This document shows, piece by piece, positions 28,716-37,091 of a stretch of DNA of 64,000 nt (the stretch's first letter is position 1; every line of letters starts with the position of its first letter). The notes beneath the pieces are model-generated. The model did not search any database. It had not been told where the DNA came from and saw only the letters and a list, made by a program, of their open reading frames with translations. The stretch covers positions 1,984,001 to 2,048,000 of the forward strand of contig NZ_CP042305.1 of assembly GCF_007859675.1 (NCBI RefSeq), given 5' to 3'. Origin of the DNA: Humibacter ginsenosidimutans. Lineage in GTDB: Bacteria; Actinomycetota; Actinomycetes; Actinomycetales; Microbacteriaceae. The translations under genes were made by a program, and so were the position numbers.

Positions 28716-29012
28716 TCAGCGCTCGACGATCGCCAGAACGTCGCGGGCCGAGAGCACCAGGAACTCGTCGTTGCCGAACTTGACCTCGGTTCCGCCGTAC
28801 TTCGAGTACAGAACCTTGTCGCCGACGTTCACGTCGAGCGGAACGCGGTTGCCGTTGTCGTCGATGCGGCCGGGTCCGACGGCGATGACCTCGCCCTCCT
28901 GCGGCTTCTCCTTGGCGGTGTCAGGAATGACAAGGCCGGACGCAGTGGTCTGCTCAGCCTCGACCTGCTTGATAACGATGCGATCCTCGAGCGGCTTGAT
29001 GGAGACCGACAC
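28716..29012 (-). CDS. groES: Co-chaperonin GroES
   Basis: A 98-residue Cpn10 that caps GroEL. Family features are [16 protein letters not shown] at the N-terminus, the mobile-loop region around [12 protein letters not shown], and [15 protein letters not shown]. The start is GTG with AGAGGTC upstream. groEL is not adjacent, as is common in actinobacteria. A CIRCE operator lies upstream and a strong hairpin downstream, so it is a stand-alone heat-shock unit. Confidence 0.97.
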   Translation of the reverse strand: MSVSIKPLEDRIVIKQVEAEQTTASGLVIPDTAKEKPQEGEVIAVGPGRIDDNGNRVPLDVNVGDKVLYSKYGGTEVKFGNDEFLVLSARDVLAIVER

Positions 29013-29049
29013 GGTTGACCTCTTTCTGTACCTCGTACTGAAGACGTTG

Positions 29050-29076
29050 TTAGCACACTGACAGTGAGAGTGCTAA
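29050..29076. promoter_or_regulatory. CIRCE operator (HrcA site) upstream of groES
   Basis: TTAGCACAC-N9-GAGTGCTAA. The right arm is a perfect match to the CIRCE consensus TTAGCACTC-N9-GAGTGCTAA and the left arm differs at one base. HrcA repression at low temperature is the established role. Confidence 0.93.
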
Positions 29077-29132
29077 TGAGAGTGTAGGCGCACGGTTGGC
29101 ACTCGTGCAACGTGAGTGCAAAGTGAGCGCGG

Positions 29133-29699
29133 TCAGCCCAGCCGACGGAACTCGCGATCGACGTACGCGACCGGGTCGCCGAACTCGCCCTGGTAGATGT
29201 CGAGCACCTGCGAGAGCACGAGCACCGACGAGCCCACCGCCGTCGTCTGCAGAATACGACAGCGCAGCGCCACCCGCGCACCCGCGAGATGCGGCTCGCC
29301 CGTCGGCAGGCTCGACCAGCCCTGCTCGGGCGTGAAGCGATCGGTTCCTGAGCGCGCGAAGACCTGGGCGAGGTCGACGTGCTGCGCGTCGAGCAGGTGG
29401 ACGACGTGCGTCGGCGCCCCGAGGATGCCCCCGGCACTTCCCGTCGCACGCGTCACCGAGAAGGCGAGCGCCGCGGGGTCGATGCCGACCGACGCCACGC
29501 TCGAGGCGGTGAGTCCCACCGGCCCCTCCGGCGTCATCGCGGTGATGAGCGCGACGCCGGCTGGATGGAGGCGGAAGGCATCCTTGAACGCCTGGGCGTC
29601 GACGGCGGAGCCCGGGCCGGACCCCGCGACGGAGGTGAGCTCGGGTGCCCCGTGACGGGTCTCGGAGGCGCGGGTGGTGAGAGGTTCTGTCGCTGTCAT
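29133..29699 (-). CDS. Flavin reductase family protein
   Basis: A 188-residue flavin reductase-like FMN-binding protein, of the type that supplies reduced flavin to two-component monooxygenases. The fold starts near FKDAFRLHPAGVALIT and includes GLTASSVASVGIDPAALAFSV. Two starts are possible: ATG at 29750 and ATG at 29699. The predicted promoter has its -10 box at 29754-29759, so the transcript would begin at about 29747, which rules against the upstream ATG. A SoxR-like box overlaps the promoter, suggesting redox control. No partner monooxygenase lies next to it. Confidence 0.82.
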   Translation of the reverse strand: MTATEPLTTRASETRHGAPELTSVAGSGPGSAVDAQAFKDAFRLHPAGVALITAMTPEGPVGLTASSVASVGIDPAALAFSVTRATGSAGGILGAPTHVVHLLDAQHVDLAQVFARSGTDRFTPEQGWSSLPTGEPHLAGARVALRCRILQTTAVGSSVLVLSQVLDIYQGEFGDPVAYVDREFRRLG

Positions 29700-29753
29700 C
29701 GCGGAGGATTCGTGCCGATCGCGGCGGGTCGGGCGCCCGCCCTTGCTCATACG

Positions 29754-29784
29754 ACGTTAGAACCTCAACCTGAGTTGAGGTCAA
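29754..29784 (-). promoter_or_regulatory. MerR/SoxR-type promoter with palindromic box
   Basis: ACCTCAAC-N4-GTTGAGGT (29762-29781) contains CCTCAA-N6-TTGAGG, the arms of the SoxR box. On the minus strand it lies between TTGACC (-35) and TAACGT (-10) with a 19-bp spacer, the long spacing typical of MerR-family-activated promoters. Confidence 0.7.
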
Positions 29785-29827
29785 GTCGGCTGTCCGATGC
29801 ACGAGACGGGTCCGCAGCACGGCGCGA

Positions 29828-29833
29828 TAGGTT
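29828..29833 (+). promoter_or_regulatory. -10 box for leaderless methyltransferase mRNA
   Basis: TAGGTT ends 6 bases before the GTG start at 29840, with no ribosome site between. Confidence 0.5.
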
Positions 29834-29839
29834 GGCGCA

Positions 29840-31030
29840 GTGGAACGCGCGGAACTGGTCGAGCTGCTGAGCCCCGAGGGATTGCGGCTGCTGGACTCGC
29901 TGCCGCCGTACGAGTCGGCGGCAGACGTGGTGCGCACGGTGTCACTGCTGCGCAAGCAGGGGCATCCGGCGGGCCTCGTCGCCACCGTGCTCACCCAGTC
30001 GAAGCTCCGGGCCAAGGCCGTCGCCAAGTTCGGGCCGTTCGCCTCGCGGATGCTCTTCACCGAGGCGGGCCTCGAGCAGGCGACCCGGTTGCAGGTGGCC
30101 GCGCGACATGCGGCACGGTACGCCAGGGCCGGTCTCACCCGCGTGGCCGACCTCGGCTGCGGCGTCGGCGGTGACGCGATGGCGATGGCCGCGCTCGACC
30201 TCGAGGTGACCGCCGTCGAGGCCGACGAGGTCACCGCAGCGATCGCCAGCTACAACCTCGCCCCGTTCCCGAACGCCGGTGTCGTGAACGCGAAGGCCGA
30301 AGACATCGACCTCGCAGGCATGGATGCCGTCTACCTCGACCCCGCCCGTCGCACATCGGGTCACGGCAACACGCGTCGCCTCGCCGACCCGTCCGACTGG
30401 TCGCCGAGCCTCGACTTCGCCTTCGGCCTCGCGAGCACGCTGCCCGTCGGGGTCAAGCTCGGCCCGGGCGTCGATCGCGAGCTGCTGCCTGAGGACGCCG
30501 AGACGCAGTGGGTCTCGGTCGACGGCCAGGTCGTGGAGGCGGGCGTGTGGACGGGCGCACTGGCGAGGGACGGCATCCGTCGCGCCGCGCTCGTGGTGCA
30601 CGGCGATTCCGCGCACGAGCTCACCGGCTCCGCCGACGCCGACGACGAGCCGGCGGGCGACCTCGGCGAGTTTCTGTACGAGCCCGACGGCGCCGTCATC
30701 CGCGCCCGACTCATCGGCGACCTCGCGCGCGGGCTCGGTGCACGGATGCTTCGCCACGACATCGCCTATCTCACCGCGGACACGCACCTGGCGACGCCGT
30801 TCGCCGCAGCATTCCGCGTGCTCGACGAGCTGCCCTACAAGGAGTCCGATCTGCGCAAGGCGCTGGCGCAGCGCGGCATCGGCACCCTGGAGATCAAGAA
30901 GCGGGGCGCGGACGTCGACCCGGCGGCCCTGCGTAAGCGGCTGCAGCTGAAGGGCGAGGCATCCGGCACCCTGGTGCTCACCCGCATCGGCTCGAGGCAC
31001 GTGGCGCTGCTGGTCGAACGTCTGGGCTGA
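29840..31030 (+). CDS. Class I SAM-dependent methyltransferase with THUMP-like domain
   Basis: A 396-residue protein. An N-terminal helical segment (1-95) leads to a Rossmann methyltransferase domain whose SAM site is visible as VADLGCGVGGDAMAMA (about 103-118), with VEADEVT and YLDPARR as later motifs. The C-terminal part (from about residue 320) matches the THUMP-like domain found in actinobacterial proteins of this type, e.g. GTLEIKKRGADVDPAALRK split over its length, suggesting an RNA substrate. The exact target is unknown. GTG start, probably leaderless. Convergent with the DUF4190 gene. Confidence 0.85.
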   Translation: MERAELVELLSPEGLRLLDSLPPYESAADVVRTVSLLRKQGHPAGLVATVLTQSKLRAKAVAKFGPFASRMLFTEAGLEQATRLQVAARHAARYARAGLTRVADLGCGVGGDAMAMAALDLEVTAVEADEVTAAIASYNLAPFPNAGVVNAKAEDIDLAGMDAVYLDPARRTSGHGNTRRLADPSDWSPSLDFAFGLASTLPVGVKLGPGVDRELLPEDAETQWVSVDGQVVEAGVWTGALARDGIRRAALVVHGDSAHELTGSADADDEPAGDLGEFLYEPDGAVIRARLIGDLARGLGARMLRHDIAYLTADTHLATPFAAAFRVLDELPYKESDLRKALAQRGIGTLEIKKRGADVDPAALRKRLQLKGEASGTLVLTRIGSRHVALLVERLG

Positions 31031-31083
31031 GCGACCGCTGAGGCCGCCAGGCCCGACCGCCCCGGCGCACTGCGAGCCGCAAT

Positions 31084-31119
31084 GCAGGAGGGCCGCCCCG
31101 AACGGGACGGCCCTCCTGC
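31084..31119. terminator. Bidirectional stem-loop terminator
   Basis: GCAGGAGGGCCG pairs perfectly with CGGCCCTCCTGC around a 12-nt loop. It lies between the convergent methyltransferase and DUF4190 genes. Confidence 0.8.
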
Positions 31120-31129
31120 GTTCAACGGC

Positions 31130-31819
31130 TCAGTAGCCGTAGTCGTAGGTCGCCGACGCGATGGCGCCGAGCACGATGATCAGGATCCAGAACAGGATCA
31201 GCGCGATCGACACGAATCCGAGGATGATGCCGGTCAGCCAGAGTCCCTTCGCCTGCGGCTCCCGCGACTTGCCCAGGAAGCCGAGAACGATGGCGGCGAT
31301 GCCGAAGATCACGCCCCAGCCGAGCGAGATGACACCGATGATGCCGCCGATGAGGGCGAGGATGCTCAGAATCGGCGACTTCGACGGCGCAGGCGCGTAG
31401 GGCTGGCCGTACTGCGGTGCTCCGTACTGGGGCGCACCGTACTGCGGAGCAGCGGGCTGCTGCGCGCCGTATTGCGGGGCCCCGTACTGCGGCGCGGGCT
31501 GCTGGGGCGCGCCGTACTGGGGTGCGGGCGGCTGCGGTGCGCCATACGCGGGCGCGGACGGTTGCTGCGGGGCCGCAGGTTGCTGGGCACCGTATGCCGG
31601 CGCCGGCGGCTGCTGCGGAGCGCCGTACTGCGGCGCAGGCGGAACCGGCGGCTGCGGCGGCACGGGTGCCTGCGGCGGCACGGGCTGCTGAGGCTGCACG
31701 GGCTGCTGCGGTTGCTGGGGCGGCGCGGGCTGCTGCGGCTGCACGGGCTGCTGCGGTTGCTGGGGCGGCGCGGGCTGCTGCGGCTCCTGCGGATTCTGCG
31801 GATTCTGCGGATCGGACAT
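31130..31819 (-). CDS. DUF4190 membrane protein with long Pro/Gln-rich N-terminus
   Basis: A 229-residue protein. Residues 1-145 are almost only Pro, Gln, Ala, Gly and Tyr, including repeated QYGAPQ units; residues 148-225 hold two hydrophobic helices separated by the polar loop GKSREPQAKGLWLTG typical of DUF4190. It would be a membrane protein with a cytoplasmic, probably disordered, N-terminus. The role of the family is unknown. It has a paralogue immediately upstream on the same strand. Confidence 0.85.
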   Translation of the reverse strand: MSDPQNPQNPQEPQQPAPPQQPQQPVQPQQPAPPQQPQQPVQPQQPVPPQAPVPPQPPVPPAPQYGAPQQPPAPAYGAQQPAAPQQPSAPAYGAPQPPAPQYGAPQQPAPQYGAPQYGAQQPAAPQYGAPQYGAPQYGQPYAPAPSKSPILSILALIGGIIGVISLGWGVIFGIAAIVLGFLGKSREPQAKGLWLTGIILGFVSIALILFWILIIVLGAIASATYDYGY

Positions 31820-31875
31820 TGCTGGACTGCCTTTCGGTGCTGGAGGTCTTCCGTGCGGGTGATGTGTGCCGACAG

Positions 31876-31909
31876 CCGGAGAGCCGCCCGAGATCGGGCG
31901 GCTCTCCGG
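31876..31909 (-). terminator. Stem-loop between the two DUF4190 genes
   Basis: A 16-bp perfect stem starting CCGGAGAGCCGC with a 2-nt apex (GA). It lies downstream of the second DUF4190 gene and probably separates the two transcripts. Confidence 0.75.
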
Positions 31910-31925
31910 TCGAAGCGCGCGTGGG

Positions 31926-32468
31926 TCAGTAGCTGCTGAGCTGACTGCCGATCGAGGCCAAGACCACCACGGCGATGATGATCACGATGACCTCGAGCGC
32001 GATGGCCACGAAGCCGAGAATGATGCCCGTCAGCCAGAAGCCCTTCGCCTGCGGCTCCTTCGACCTGCCGAGGAAGCCCAGCACGACGGCCGCGATGGCG
32101 AACAGCACGCCGAAGTAGAAGAACGCACCGATGAGGCCGACGATGCCGGCGACCAGAGACAGGATGCTCAGGATCGGCGACTTCTGCGCGGGTGCGGCTG
32201 CATAGGGCTGGCCGTACTGCGGTGCGGCGGGTGCCTGCGGCGCACCGTACTGCTGAGCCGGCTGCTGCGGAGCGGCGGGCGCGCCACCGTACTGCGGAGC
32301 TGCCGGCTGCTGCGGGGCAGCAGGCTGCGGCGGCGTCGGCGGCTGCGGAGCTGCCGGTGCGTCGTACTGCGGGGCAGCAGGCTGCGCGGGCGCCGCGGGA
32401 GGCGGCGGAACCGGCGACGACGACGGCTGCTCAGGGTTCGGGGTCTGCGGGGTGTTGGGGTCGGACAT
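31926..32468 (-). CDS. DUF4190 membrane protein, second paralogue
   Basis: A 180-residue paralogue of the neighbouring gene: Pro/Ala/Gln-rich residues 1-98, then two hydrophobic helices with the same loop GRSKEPQAKGFWLTG. The ATG at 32468 follows AAAGGATC. The high similarity of the membrane domains points to tandem duplication followed by divergence of the repetitive arms. Confidence 0.85.
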   Translation of the reverse strand: MSDPNTPQTPNPEQPSSSPVPPPPAAPAQPAAPQYDAPAAPQPPTPPQPAAPQQPAAPQYGGAPAAPQQPAQQYGAPQAPAAPQYGQPYAAAPAQKSPILSILSLVAGIVGLIGAFFYFGVLFAIAAVVLGFLGRSKEPQAKGFWLTGIILGFVAIALEVIVIIIAVVVLASIGSQLSSY

Positions 32469-32680
32469 GTGCCTGATCCTTTCGACTGGGCCAACCTGGT
32501 GTTCGGTCCGCCGTGGAAGCTCACGCACGGATAACCTGAGCGAAAGCTGAGTATTCCAATGCTGACATTGACACGGACAGGGTGTCAATCATCTAAATTC
32601 TGCGCGTGTCGCGATGTGACGATGATCCGTTGCAGCCGCTGCCGCGCTGAGGCGTTGTTCGCCCTCTTCCGAGCTGCGCG

Positions 32681-34279
32681 TCAGACCTGGATGTCCGTGA
32701 CCGGCAGCGTCGAATCCGCCCCGAAATCGAGTGTGCTGGGTTCGTGGCCGGCCGCGATGCGCTGCGCGGCGAGGGCGGCGATCATCGCGCCATTGTCGGT
32801 GCACAGAGACAAGGCGGGAATGCGCAGGGTGATGCCCGCGGCATCCGCCCGCTCCTGCGCCAACTGGCGCACGCGTGCGTTGGCCACGACCCCGCCGCCG
32901 AGCAGCAGCCTGGGCACCTCACGGTCGACACAGGCCGCGATCGCCTTGCGCAGCAGCACGTCGGCGACGGCCTCGCGGAAGCTCGCCGCGACATCGGCGA
33001 CGGGCACCGGCTCTCCCGCGTCCTCCCGCTGCTCCACCCAGCGGGCGACGGCGGTCTTGAGCCCGGAGAACGAGAAGTCGTAGCGGTGCTTCGCCATGTC
33101 TTTCGGCAGGGTGAGCCCACGCGGAAAGCGGATGGCCTTCTGGTCGCCGTCGAGCGCGACCCTGTCGATCTGCGGGCCGCCAGGGTAGGGCAGGCCGAGC
33201 ACGCGCGCGACTTTGTCGAATGCCTCCCCCGCCGCATCGTCGATGGTCTCGCCGAGCAGCTCGACGTCGTCGGTGAGGCTGCGCACGTGCAGCAGCGAGG
33301 TGTGTCCACCGGAGACGAGCAGTGCGATCGTGGGCAGGTCGATGTCGCGGCCGGGCCCGCCGTCGGCATCCAGCAGGTCGGCGCCGACGTGCCCCACGAG
33401 ATGGTTCACGCCGTAGAGCGGCTTGCCGAGAGCCACGGCGAGCGCCTTCGCCGCACCGACGCCCACCATGAGGGCTCCCGCGAGCCCTGGGCCCGCGGTG
33501 ACGGCGACCGCGTCGAGCTCATCGAGCCGGATGCCGGCCTTCTGCACCGCCTCTGTGATGGTCGGCTCCAGCGCTTCGAGGTGTGCACGCGCGGCGACCT
33601 CGGGCACGACTCCGCCGTAGCGCGCGTGCTCGTCCATGCTGGAGGCGATCACATTGGCGAGAAGCTGCGTGCCGCGCACGATGCCGATGCCGGTCTCGTC
33701 GCACGAGGTCTCGATGCCGAGAACGAGAGGCGCCGTCGCGCCGCCGGGTTTCGAGACGCGCACCTGCGGCGCGCTCCTCAACCCTCGGGCTTCACCGCGA
33801 TCTTCCTCCAGCGTGAGCCGCATCACGATCGCGTCGACGTCGTCGGGCTGGTAGTAGCGCGGACGCACCGCGATGGCCTCGAAGCCGAGCGACTCGTACA
33901 GGTGCTGAGCGCTCGGGTTGTCGGCGCGCACCTCGAGGAACACCTCGTGGGCGCCGCGGCGAGAAGACTCGTCGATCATGGCGTGCATCAGCGCGCGGCC
34001 GAGGCCGAGACGACGCGCGACGGGAGCGACGGCGATGGTCTGGATGTCGGCATCCGCCCCGCCCTGCGCCGCCCGCAGGCCGCAGTAGGCGACGATGTCA
34101 CCGTCGCGTTCGATCACGAGGTAGTACGAATACGGGGCGAGCAGTTCCTGGCGCATCATGGCCGGCGACCAGGCATCCGTGACGAAGATCGACGTCTCGA
34201 GCGCCATGATCGCCTCGAGGTCGGTCTCGGTGGCGCGACGGATGCCAACGGCCGCGCCGTCGGCGAGCGCTTCGCTCAT
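32681..34279 (-). CDS. tsaD: RimI-TsaD fusion: ribosomal S18 alanine acetyltransferase plus tRNA t6A threonylcarbamoyltransferase
   Basis: One 532-residue frame holds two enzymes. Residues 1 to about 158 are RimI, a GNAT with the acetyl-CoA loop [12 protein letters not shown]. Residues 185-532 are TsaD, with [10 protein letters not shown], the metal-binding histidines in [17 protein letters not shown], and VSGGHTSLL; TsaD transfers threonylcarbamate to A37 of tRNA. The linker (about 165-178) is encoded by a GGTTGAGGAGC-family repeat at 33747-33783, with no stop codon. Alternatively TsaD could start separately at an internal GTG (33763) with AGGAG from the repeat as ribosome site. The ATG at 34279 overlaps the tsaB stop. 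Confidence 0.92.
   Translation of the reverse strand: MSEALADGAAVGIRRATETDLEAIMALETSIFVTDAWSPAMMRQELLAPYSYYLVIERDGDIVAYCGLRAAQGGADADIQTIAVAPVARRLGLGRALMHAMIDESSRRGAHEVFLEVRADNPSAQHLYESLGFEAIAVRPRYYQPDDVDAIVMRLTLEEDRGEARGLRSAPQVRVSKPGGATAPLVLGIETSCDETGIGIVRGTQLLANVIASSMDEHARYGGVVPEVAARAHLEALEPTITEAVQKAGIRLDELDAVAVTAGPGLAGALMVGVGAAKALAVALGKPLYGVNHLVGHVGADLLDADGGPGRDIDLPTIALLVSGGHTSLLHVRSLTDDVELLGETIDDAAGEAFDKVARVLGLPYPGGPQIDRVALDGDQKAIRFPRGLTLPKDMAKHRYDFSFSGLKTAVARWVEQREDAGEPVPVADVAASFREAVADVLLRKAIAACVDREVPRLLLGGGVVANARVRQLAQERADAAGITLRIPALSLCTDNGAMIAALAAQRIAAGHEPSTLDFGADSTLPVTDIQV
33747..33783 (-). repeat. GGTTGAGGAGC-family repeat inside the rimI-tsaD linker
   Basis: On the minus strand this reads GGTTGAGGAGCGCGC, 7 nt, GCGCGTCTCGAAACC, with the same ends as the intergenic copy at 25242-25281. 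In frame it encodes [13 protein letters not shown], the linker between RimI and TsaD. Confidence 0.8.
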
Positions 34280-34911
34280 GCGGTCACCCGCTTCGGCCCC
34301 GCAGACGGAGTGACGTCGGGCGAGCGCAGGTACAACGGCCGATCGTCGGCGAACGGGCGGCCGTGCTCGTAGAGCCACTCGGCGAGCAGTCCGAGCTGGC
34401 CGGCCGGGACCGTCGCGGCGTCGAATCGCGCTGATCGGCCGCCTCGCCCGTGCACCTGCGGCACGTCGTCGGGCTTCGAGAGGCCCGGACCGCCGGTGCG
34501 CAGCGGGATGCCGTGCTCATCGACCCCGCCGTACTCGCTCCAGTAGAGCTCGCGACGGCGGGCGTCCGTGACGATGAGCAGGGGGCCGACGTGTCCTGCG
34601 CCGTACCGCTCGAGGGCGACCGCGTCGTGACTGACGACCGGCACCAGCGGCTTGCCCGCTCCGATCGCGAAGGCCTTCGCCGCGGCGATGCCCACCCGCA
34701 GGCCGGTGAACGGCCCCGGCCCCATGCCCGCGACCACGCCGGAGAGCCGGGCGGGCGGCACGGATGCCTGCGCCAGGGCATCCCGGATCATGCCTCCGAT
34801 CACCTCGGCGTGCCGCATGGTGTCGGCGGTGGTCAGCTCGCTGAGCACGCCGGCGTCGCGATCGACCACGGCGACGGAGGTGCCTGCCGAGGTGTCGATG
34901 GCGAGGAGCAT
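34276..34911 (-). CDS. tsaB: tRNA t6A synthesis subunit TsaB
   Basis: A 211-residue ASKHA-fold partner that activates TsaD. Features are [16 protein letters not shown] at the N-terminus, the [10 protein letters not shown] helix, and [13 protein letters not shown] at about 62-74. It overlaps the rimI start by four bases (ATGA). A TACGCT box lies 6 bases before the ATG; GAAGGG may also serve as a ribosome site. Confidence 0.94.
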   Translation of the reverse strand: MLLAIDTSAGTSVAVVDRDAGVLSELTTADTMRHAEVIGGMIRDALAQASVPPARLSGVVAGMGPGPFTGLRVGIAAAKAFAIGAGKPLVPVVSHDAVALERYGAGHVGPLLIVTDARRRELYWSEYGGVDEHGIPLRTGGPGLSKPDDVPQVHGRGGRSARFDAATVPAGQLGLLAEWLYEHGRPFADDRPLYLRSPDVTPSAGPKRVTA

Positions 34912-34917
34912 CCCTTC

Positions 34918-34923
34918 AGCGTA
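34918..34923 (-). promoter_or_regulatory. Possible -10 box at tsaB
   Basis: TACGCT ends 6 bases before the tsaB ATG. It would give a leaderless mRNA, although the intervening GAAGGG could also act as a ribosome site on a longer transcript. Confidence 0.35.
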
Positions 34924-34935
34924 GCCGGGTGCGGC

Positions 34936-35487
34936 TCAGGCCCAGCGCGGGCCGTGCGGCGTGATCGTGACGGTGCGGGGCTCCTCGGGAGCGGCATCCT
35001 CGTCGTCATCGCGAGCGGCATCCGCATCGGTCGGCGCGGTGTCGGCCGAAGAGGCGTCGCCGCCGGTCGGGCGCTCGATCGTCACGTCGAGCCACGACTC
35101 GGCGACGCCGTCGAGCATGCCGCTGCCCCACTCCACCACGACGACCGAGCGGGCGAAGTCGATGTCGAGGTCGTCGAGCTCGAGGGCGGAGCCGAGGCGG
35201 TAGGCGTCCACGTGCACGAGCGGTGGGCCGCCGGCGAGCGAGGGATGCGTGCGCGCCAGCACGAATGTCGGGCTCGTCACCGGCCCCCGCACGTTCAGCC
35301 CCTCGCCGATGCCGCGCGTGAGCGTCGTCTTGCCCGCCCCGAGCGGCCCGGTGAGCACCAGCAGATCGCCGGCGCGCAGGGATGACCCGAGCAGATGCCC
35401 GAACTCCTCCATGGCCTCCGACGTTGCCACCGTGTGCGCGCCGATGAACTGCGACGCCGCGGGGCCTCTGCCGTCACTCGCCGACAT
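34936..35487 (-). CDS. tsaE: tRNA t6A synthesis ATPase TsaE
   Basis: A 183-residue P-loop ATPase. The Walker A motif GPLGAGKTTLTRG is at about 47-59, TSPTFVLAR follows, and the HVDAYRL and VVVVEWGSGM segments are in place. Residues 142-170 form an acidic Ala/Asp-rich insertion near the C-terminus that is not part of the family core. Its start overlaps the alr stop by 14 bases, so alr, tsaE and tsaB read as an operon. Confidence 0.94.
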   Translation of the reverse strand: MSASDGRGPAASQFIGAHTVATSEAMEEFGHLLGSSLRAGDLLVLTGPLGAGKTTLTRGIGEGLNVRGPVTSPTFVLARTHPSLAGGPPLVHVDAYRLGSALELDDLDIDFARSVVVVEWGSGMLDGVAESWLDVTIERPTGGDASSADTAPTDADAARDDDEDAAPEEPRTVTITPHGPRWA

Positions 35488-36598
35488 ACGTGCGCCTCAC
35501 CCGTGAGCCGAGACGGGTCACGATGTCGTAGCCGATCGTGCCGGCGGCGCGCGCCCAGTCCTCGGCGGACGGAACCCCTGTCGCCGGGTCGCCGAACAGC
35601 ACGACCTCGTCGCCGACCGACGCCGGAGTGCCGTCGACGTCGACCACGATCTGATCCATGGCCACCCGGCCCGCGACGGGACGCCGCGCCCCGCCGATCC
35701 AGACCTCCGCTGCTCCCGAGGCCTGCCGCGGCAGGCCGTCAGCGTATCCGACGGGCACGAGGGCGAGGTTCGTGTCGCCGGACGCGCGGTACGTGTGCCC
35801 GTACGACACGCCCTGCCCGTCGGGGATGCTCCTGGTGGCGACCACCCGCGAGCGCAGTGTCATCGCCGGCGTGAGCCCGAACTCCGCAGGCTCGCGGTCG
35901 GAGAACGGCGAGAGCCCGTAGATCGAGATGCCGAGCCGCACCGTGTTGTACCTGGTGCCCGGCAGTGTCAGCGCCGCGCCGCTGGCCGCCAGGTGCACGA
36001 ATTCGGGATCGAGGCCGGCGCGGGCCGCGTCCGCGAGCCCGCGGTCGAGGGCGTCGGCCTGCGCAGTGTCCGCGTCGGGCGAGGTGCCCGACAGGTGGCT
36101 GAAGACGCCCGCCACGCGGACGAGGCCGGCCGTCTCTGCTGCGCGAGCGGCGCGGGTGGCGGTGGGCCAGGCATCCGCGGACAGACCGTTGCGGCTGAGG
36201 CCGGTGTCGAGCTTGAGGTGCACGACGGCCACCCGACCGGTGCTCTTCGCCGCGTCGATCGCCGCATCGAGCTGGTCGAGCGTGGAGATGCCGAGTTCGA
36301 CGTTCGCCTCGACGGTCCTCGTGAAGTCGGGTCGCGCACCGTGCAACCAGGCCAACAGCGGCGCCGCGATGTCCGCCTCGCGCAGTTCGAGCGCTTCGGA
36401 GACGTCGGCGACGCCGAGCCGGTCGGCGCCTCCGGCCAGCGCGGCACGGGCGACGGGCACCGCGCCGTGTCCGTAGGCGTTGGCCTTGACGACGGCGATG
36501 GTGTGCTCGGTGCCGATCGTGGCGCGCAGCGTCTCGACGTTGCGGCGCACGGCACCGAGGTCGACGACGGCCTCGCGATCGGGGGCGGCGTCGGTCAT
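35474..36598 (-). CDS. alr: Alanine racemase
   Basis: A 374-residue PLP enzyme that makes D-alanine for peptidoglycan. The PLP lysine is in VVKANAYGHG (about residue 35-44), the second catalytic tyrosine lies in the GVSYGHTYR region, and the C-terminal domain includes AGRVAMDQ. ATG at 36598 overlaps the acpS stop (ATGA). The frame is open further upstream but that is an antiphase reading of acpS. Confidence 0.96.
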   Translation of the reverse strand: MTDAAPDREAVVDLGAVRRNVETLRATIGTEHTIAVVKANAYGHGAVPVARAALAGGADRLGVADVSEALELREADIAAPLLAWLHGARPDFTRTVEANVELGISTLDQLDAAIDAAKSTGRVAVVHLKLDTGLSRNGLSADAWPTATRAARAAETAGLVRVAGVFSHLSGTSPDADTAQADALDRGLADAARAGLDPEFVHLAASGAALTLPGTRYNTVRLGISIYGLSPFSDREPAEFGLTPAMTLRSRVVATRSIPDGQGVSYGHTYRASGDTNLALVPVGYADGLPRQASGAAEVWIGGARRPVAGRVAMDQIVVDVDGTPASVGDEVVLFGDPATGVPSAEDWARAAGTIGYDIVTRLGSRVRRTYVGE

Positions 36599-36957
36599 CG
36601 TGCGTCCTCGGTCTCGGCGACGACGAACGCGCAGGCCACGCCTGCGTCGTGCGTCATGGTCAGGTGCCAGTGCCGGATGCCGCGCTGCGCGGCCAGCTCC
36701 GCCACCGCGCCGTGCAGGTGCAGCGATGGGTTGCCGTGCTCGTCGGAGACGACCTCGATGTCGATCGCGCGCACGACGTCGGCCCTGCCGAGCGCCTTGA
36801 TGACGGCCTCCTTGGCGGCGAAGCGGGCGGCGAGCGAGTGCAGCGGCAGATCGCGTTCGCTCTCGGCGAACAGACGCGGAACGAGCTTCGGCGTGCGCGT
36901 GATCGCCCGGTCGAATCGGGCCAGATCGACGATGTCGACCCCGATCCCCGTGATCAT
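36595..36957 (-). CDS. acpS: Holo-[acyl-carrier-protein] synthase
   Basis: A 120-residue phosphopantetheinyl transferase that converts apo-ACP to holo-ACP using CoA. Signature motifs are GIGVDIVDLARF at the N-terminus and RFAAKEAVIKALG at about 45-57, containing the Mg-binding Asp and Glu. The ATG at 36957 has GGGGG upstream. First gene of the acpS-alr-tsaE-tsaB-rimI/tsaD series. Confidence 0.95.
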   Translation of the reverse strand: MITGIGVDIVDLARFDRAITRTPKLVPRLFAESERDLPLHSLAARFAAKEAVIKALGRADVVRAIDIEVVSDEHGNPSLHLHGAVAELAAQRGIRHWHLTMTHDAGVACAFVVAETEDAR

Positions 36958-36994
36958 GACGCCCCCTGCCCTCGAACTCGCACCCGAACTCGCA

Positions 36995-37046
36995 CCCGTT
37001 CCGGACGTGTGCGCCCGCCCGGCCGGACGCACACGTCCGGAACGGG
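36995..37046 (-). terminator. 19-bp stem-loop after glmS
   Basis: CCCGTTCCGGACGTGTGCG pairs perfectly with its complement at 37028-37046 around a 14-nt loop. It lies between glmS and acpS and should separate the transcripts. Confidence 0.8.
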
Positions 37047-37091
37047 AACAGGTTGTGGCACGCGACGAGGCGAACGGGGGCTGGGCACGGT

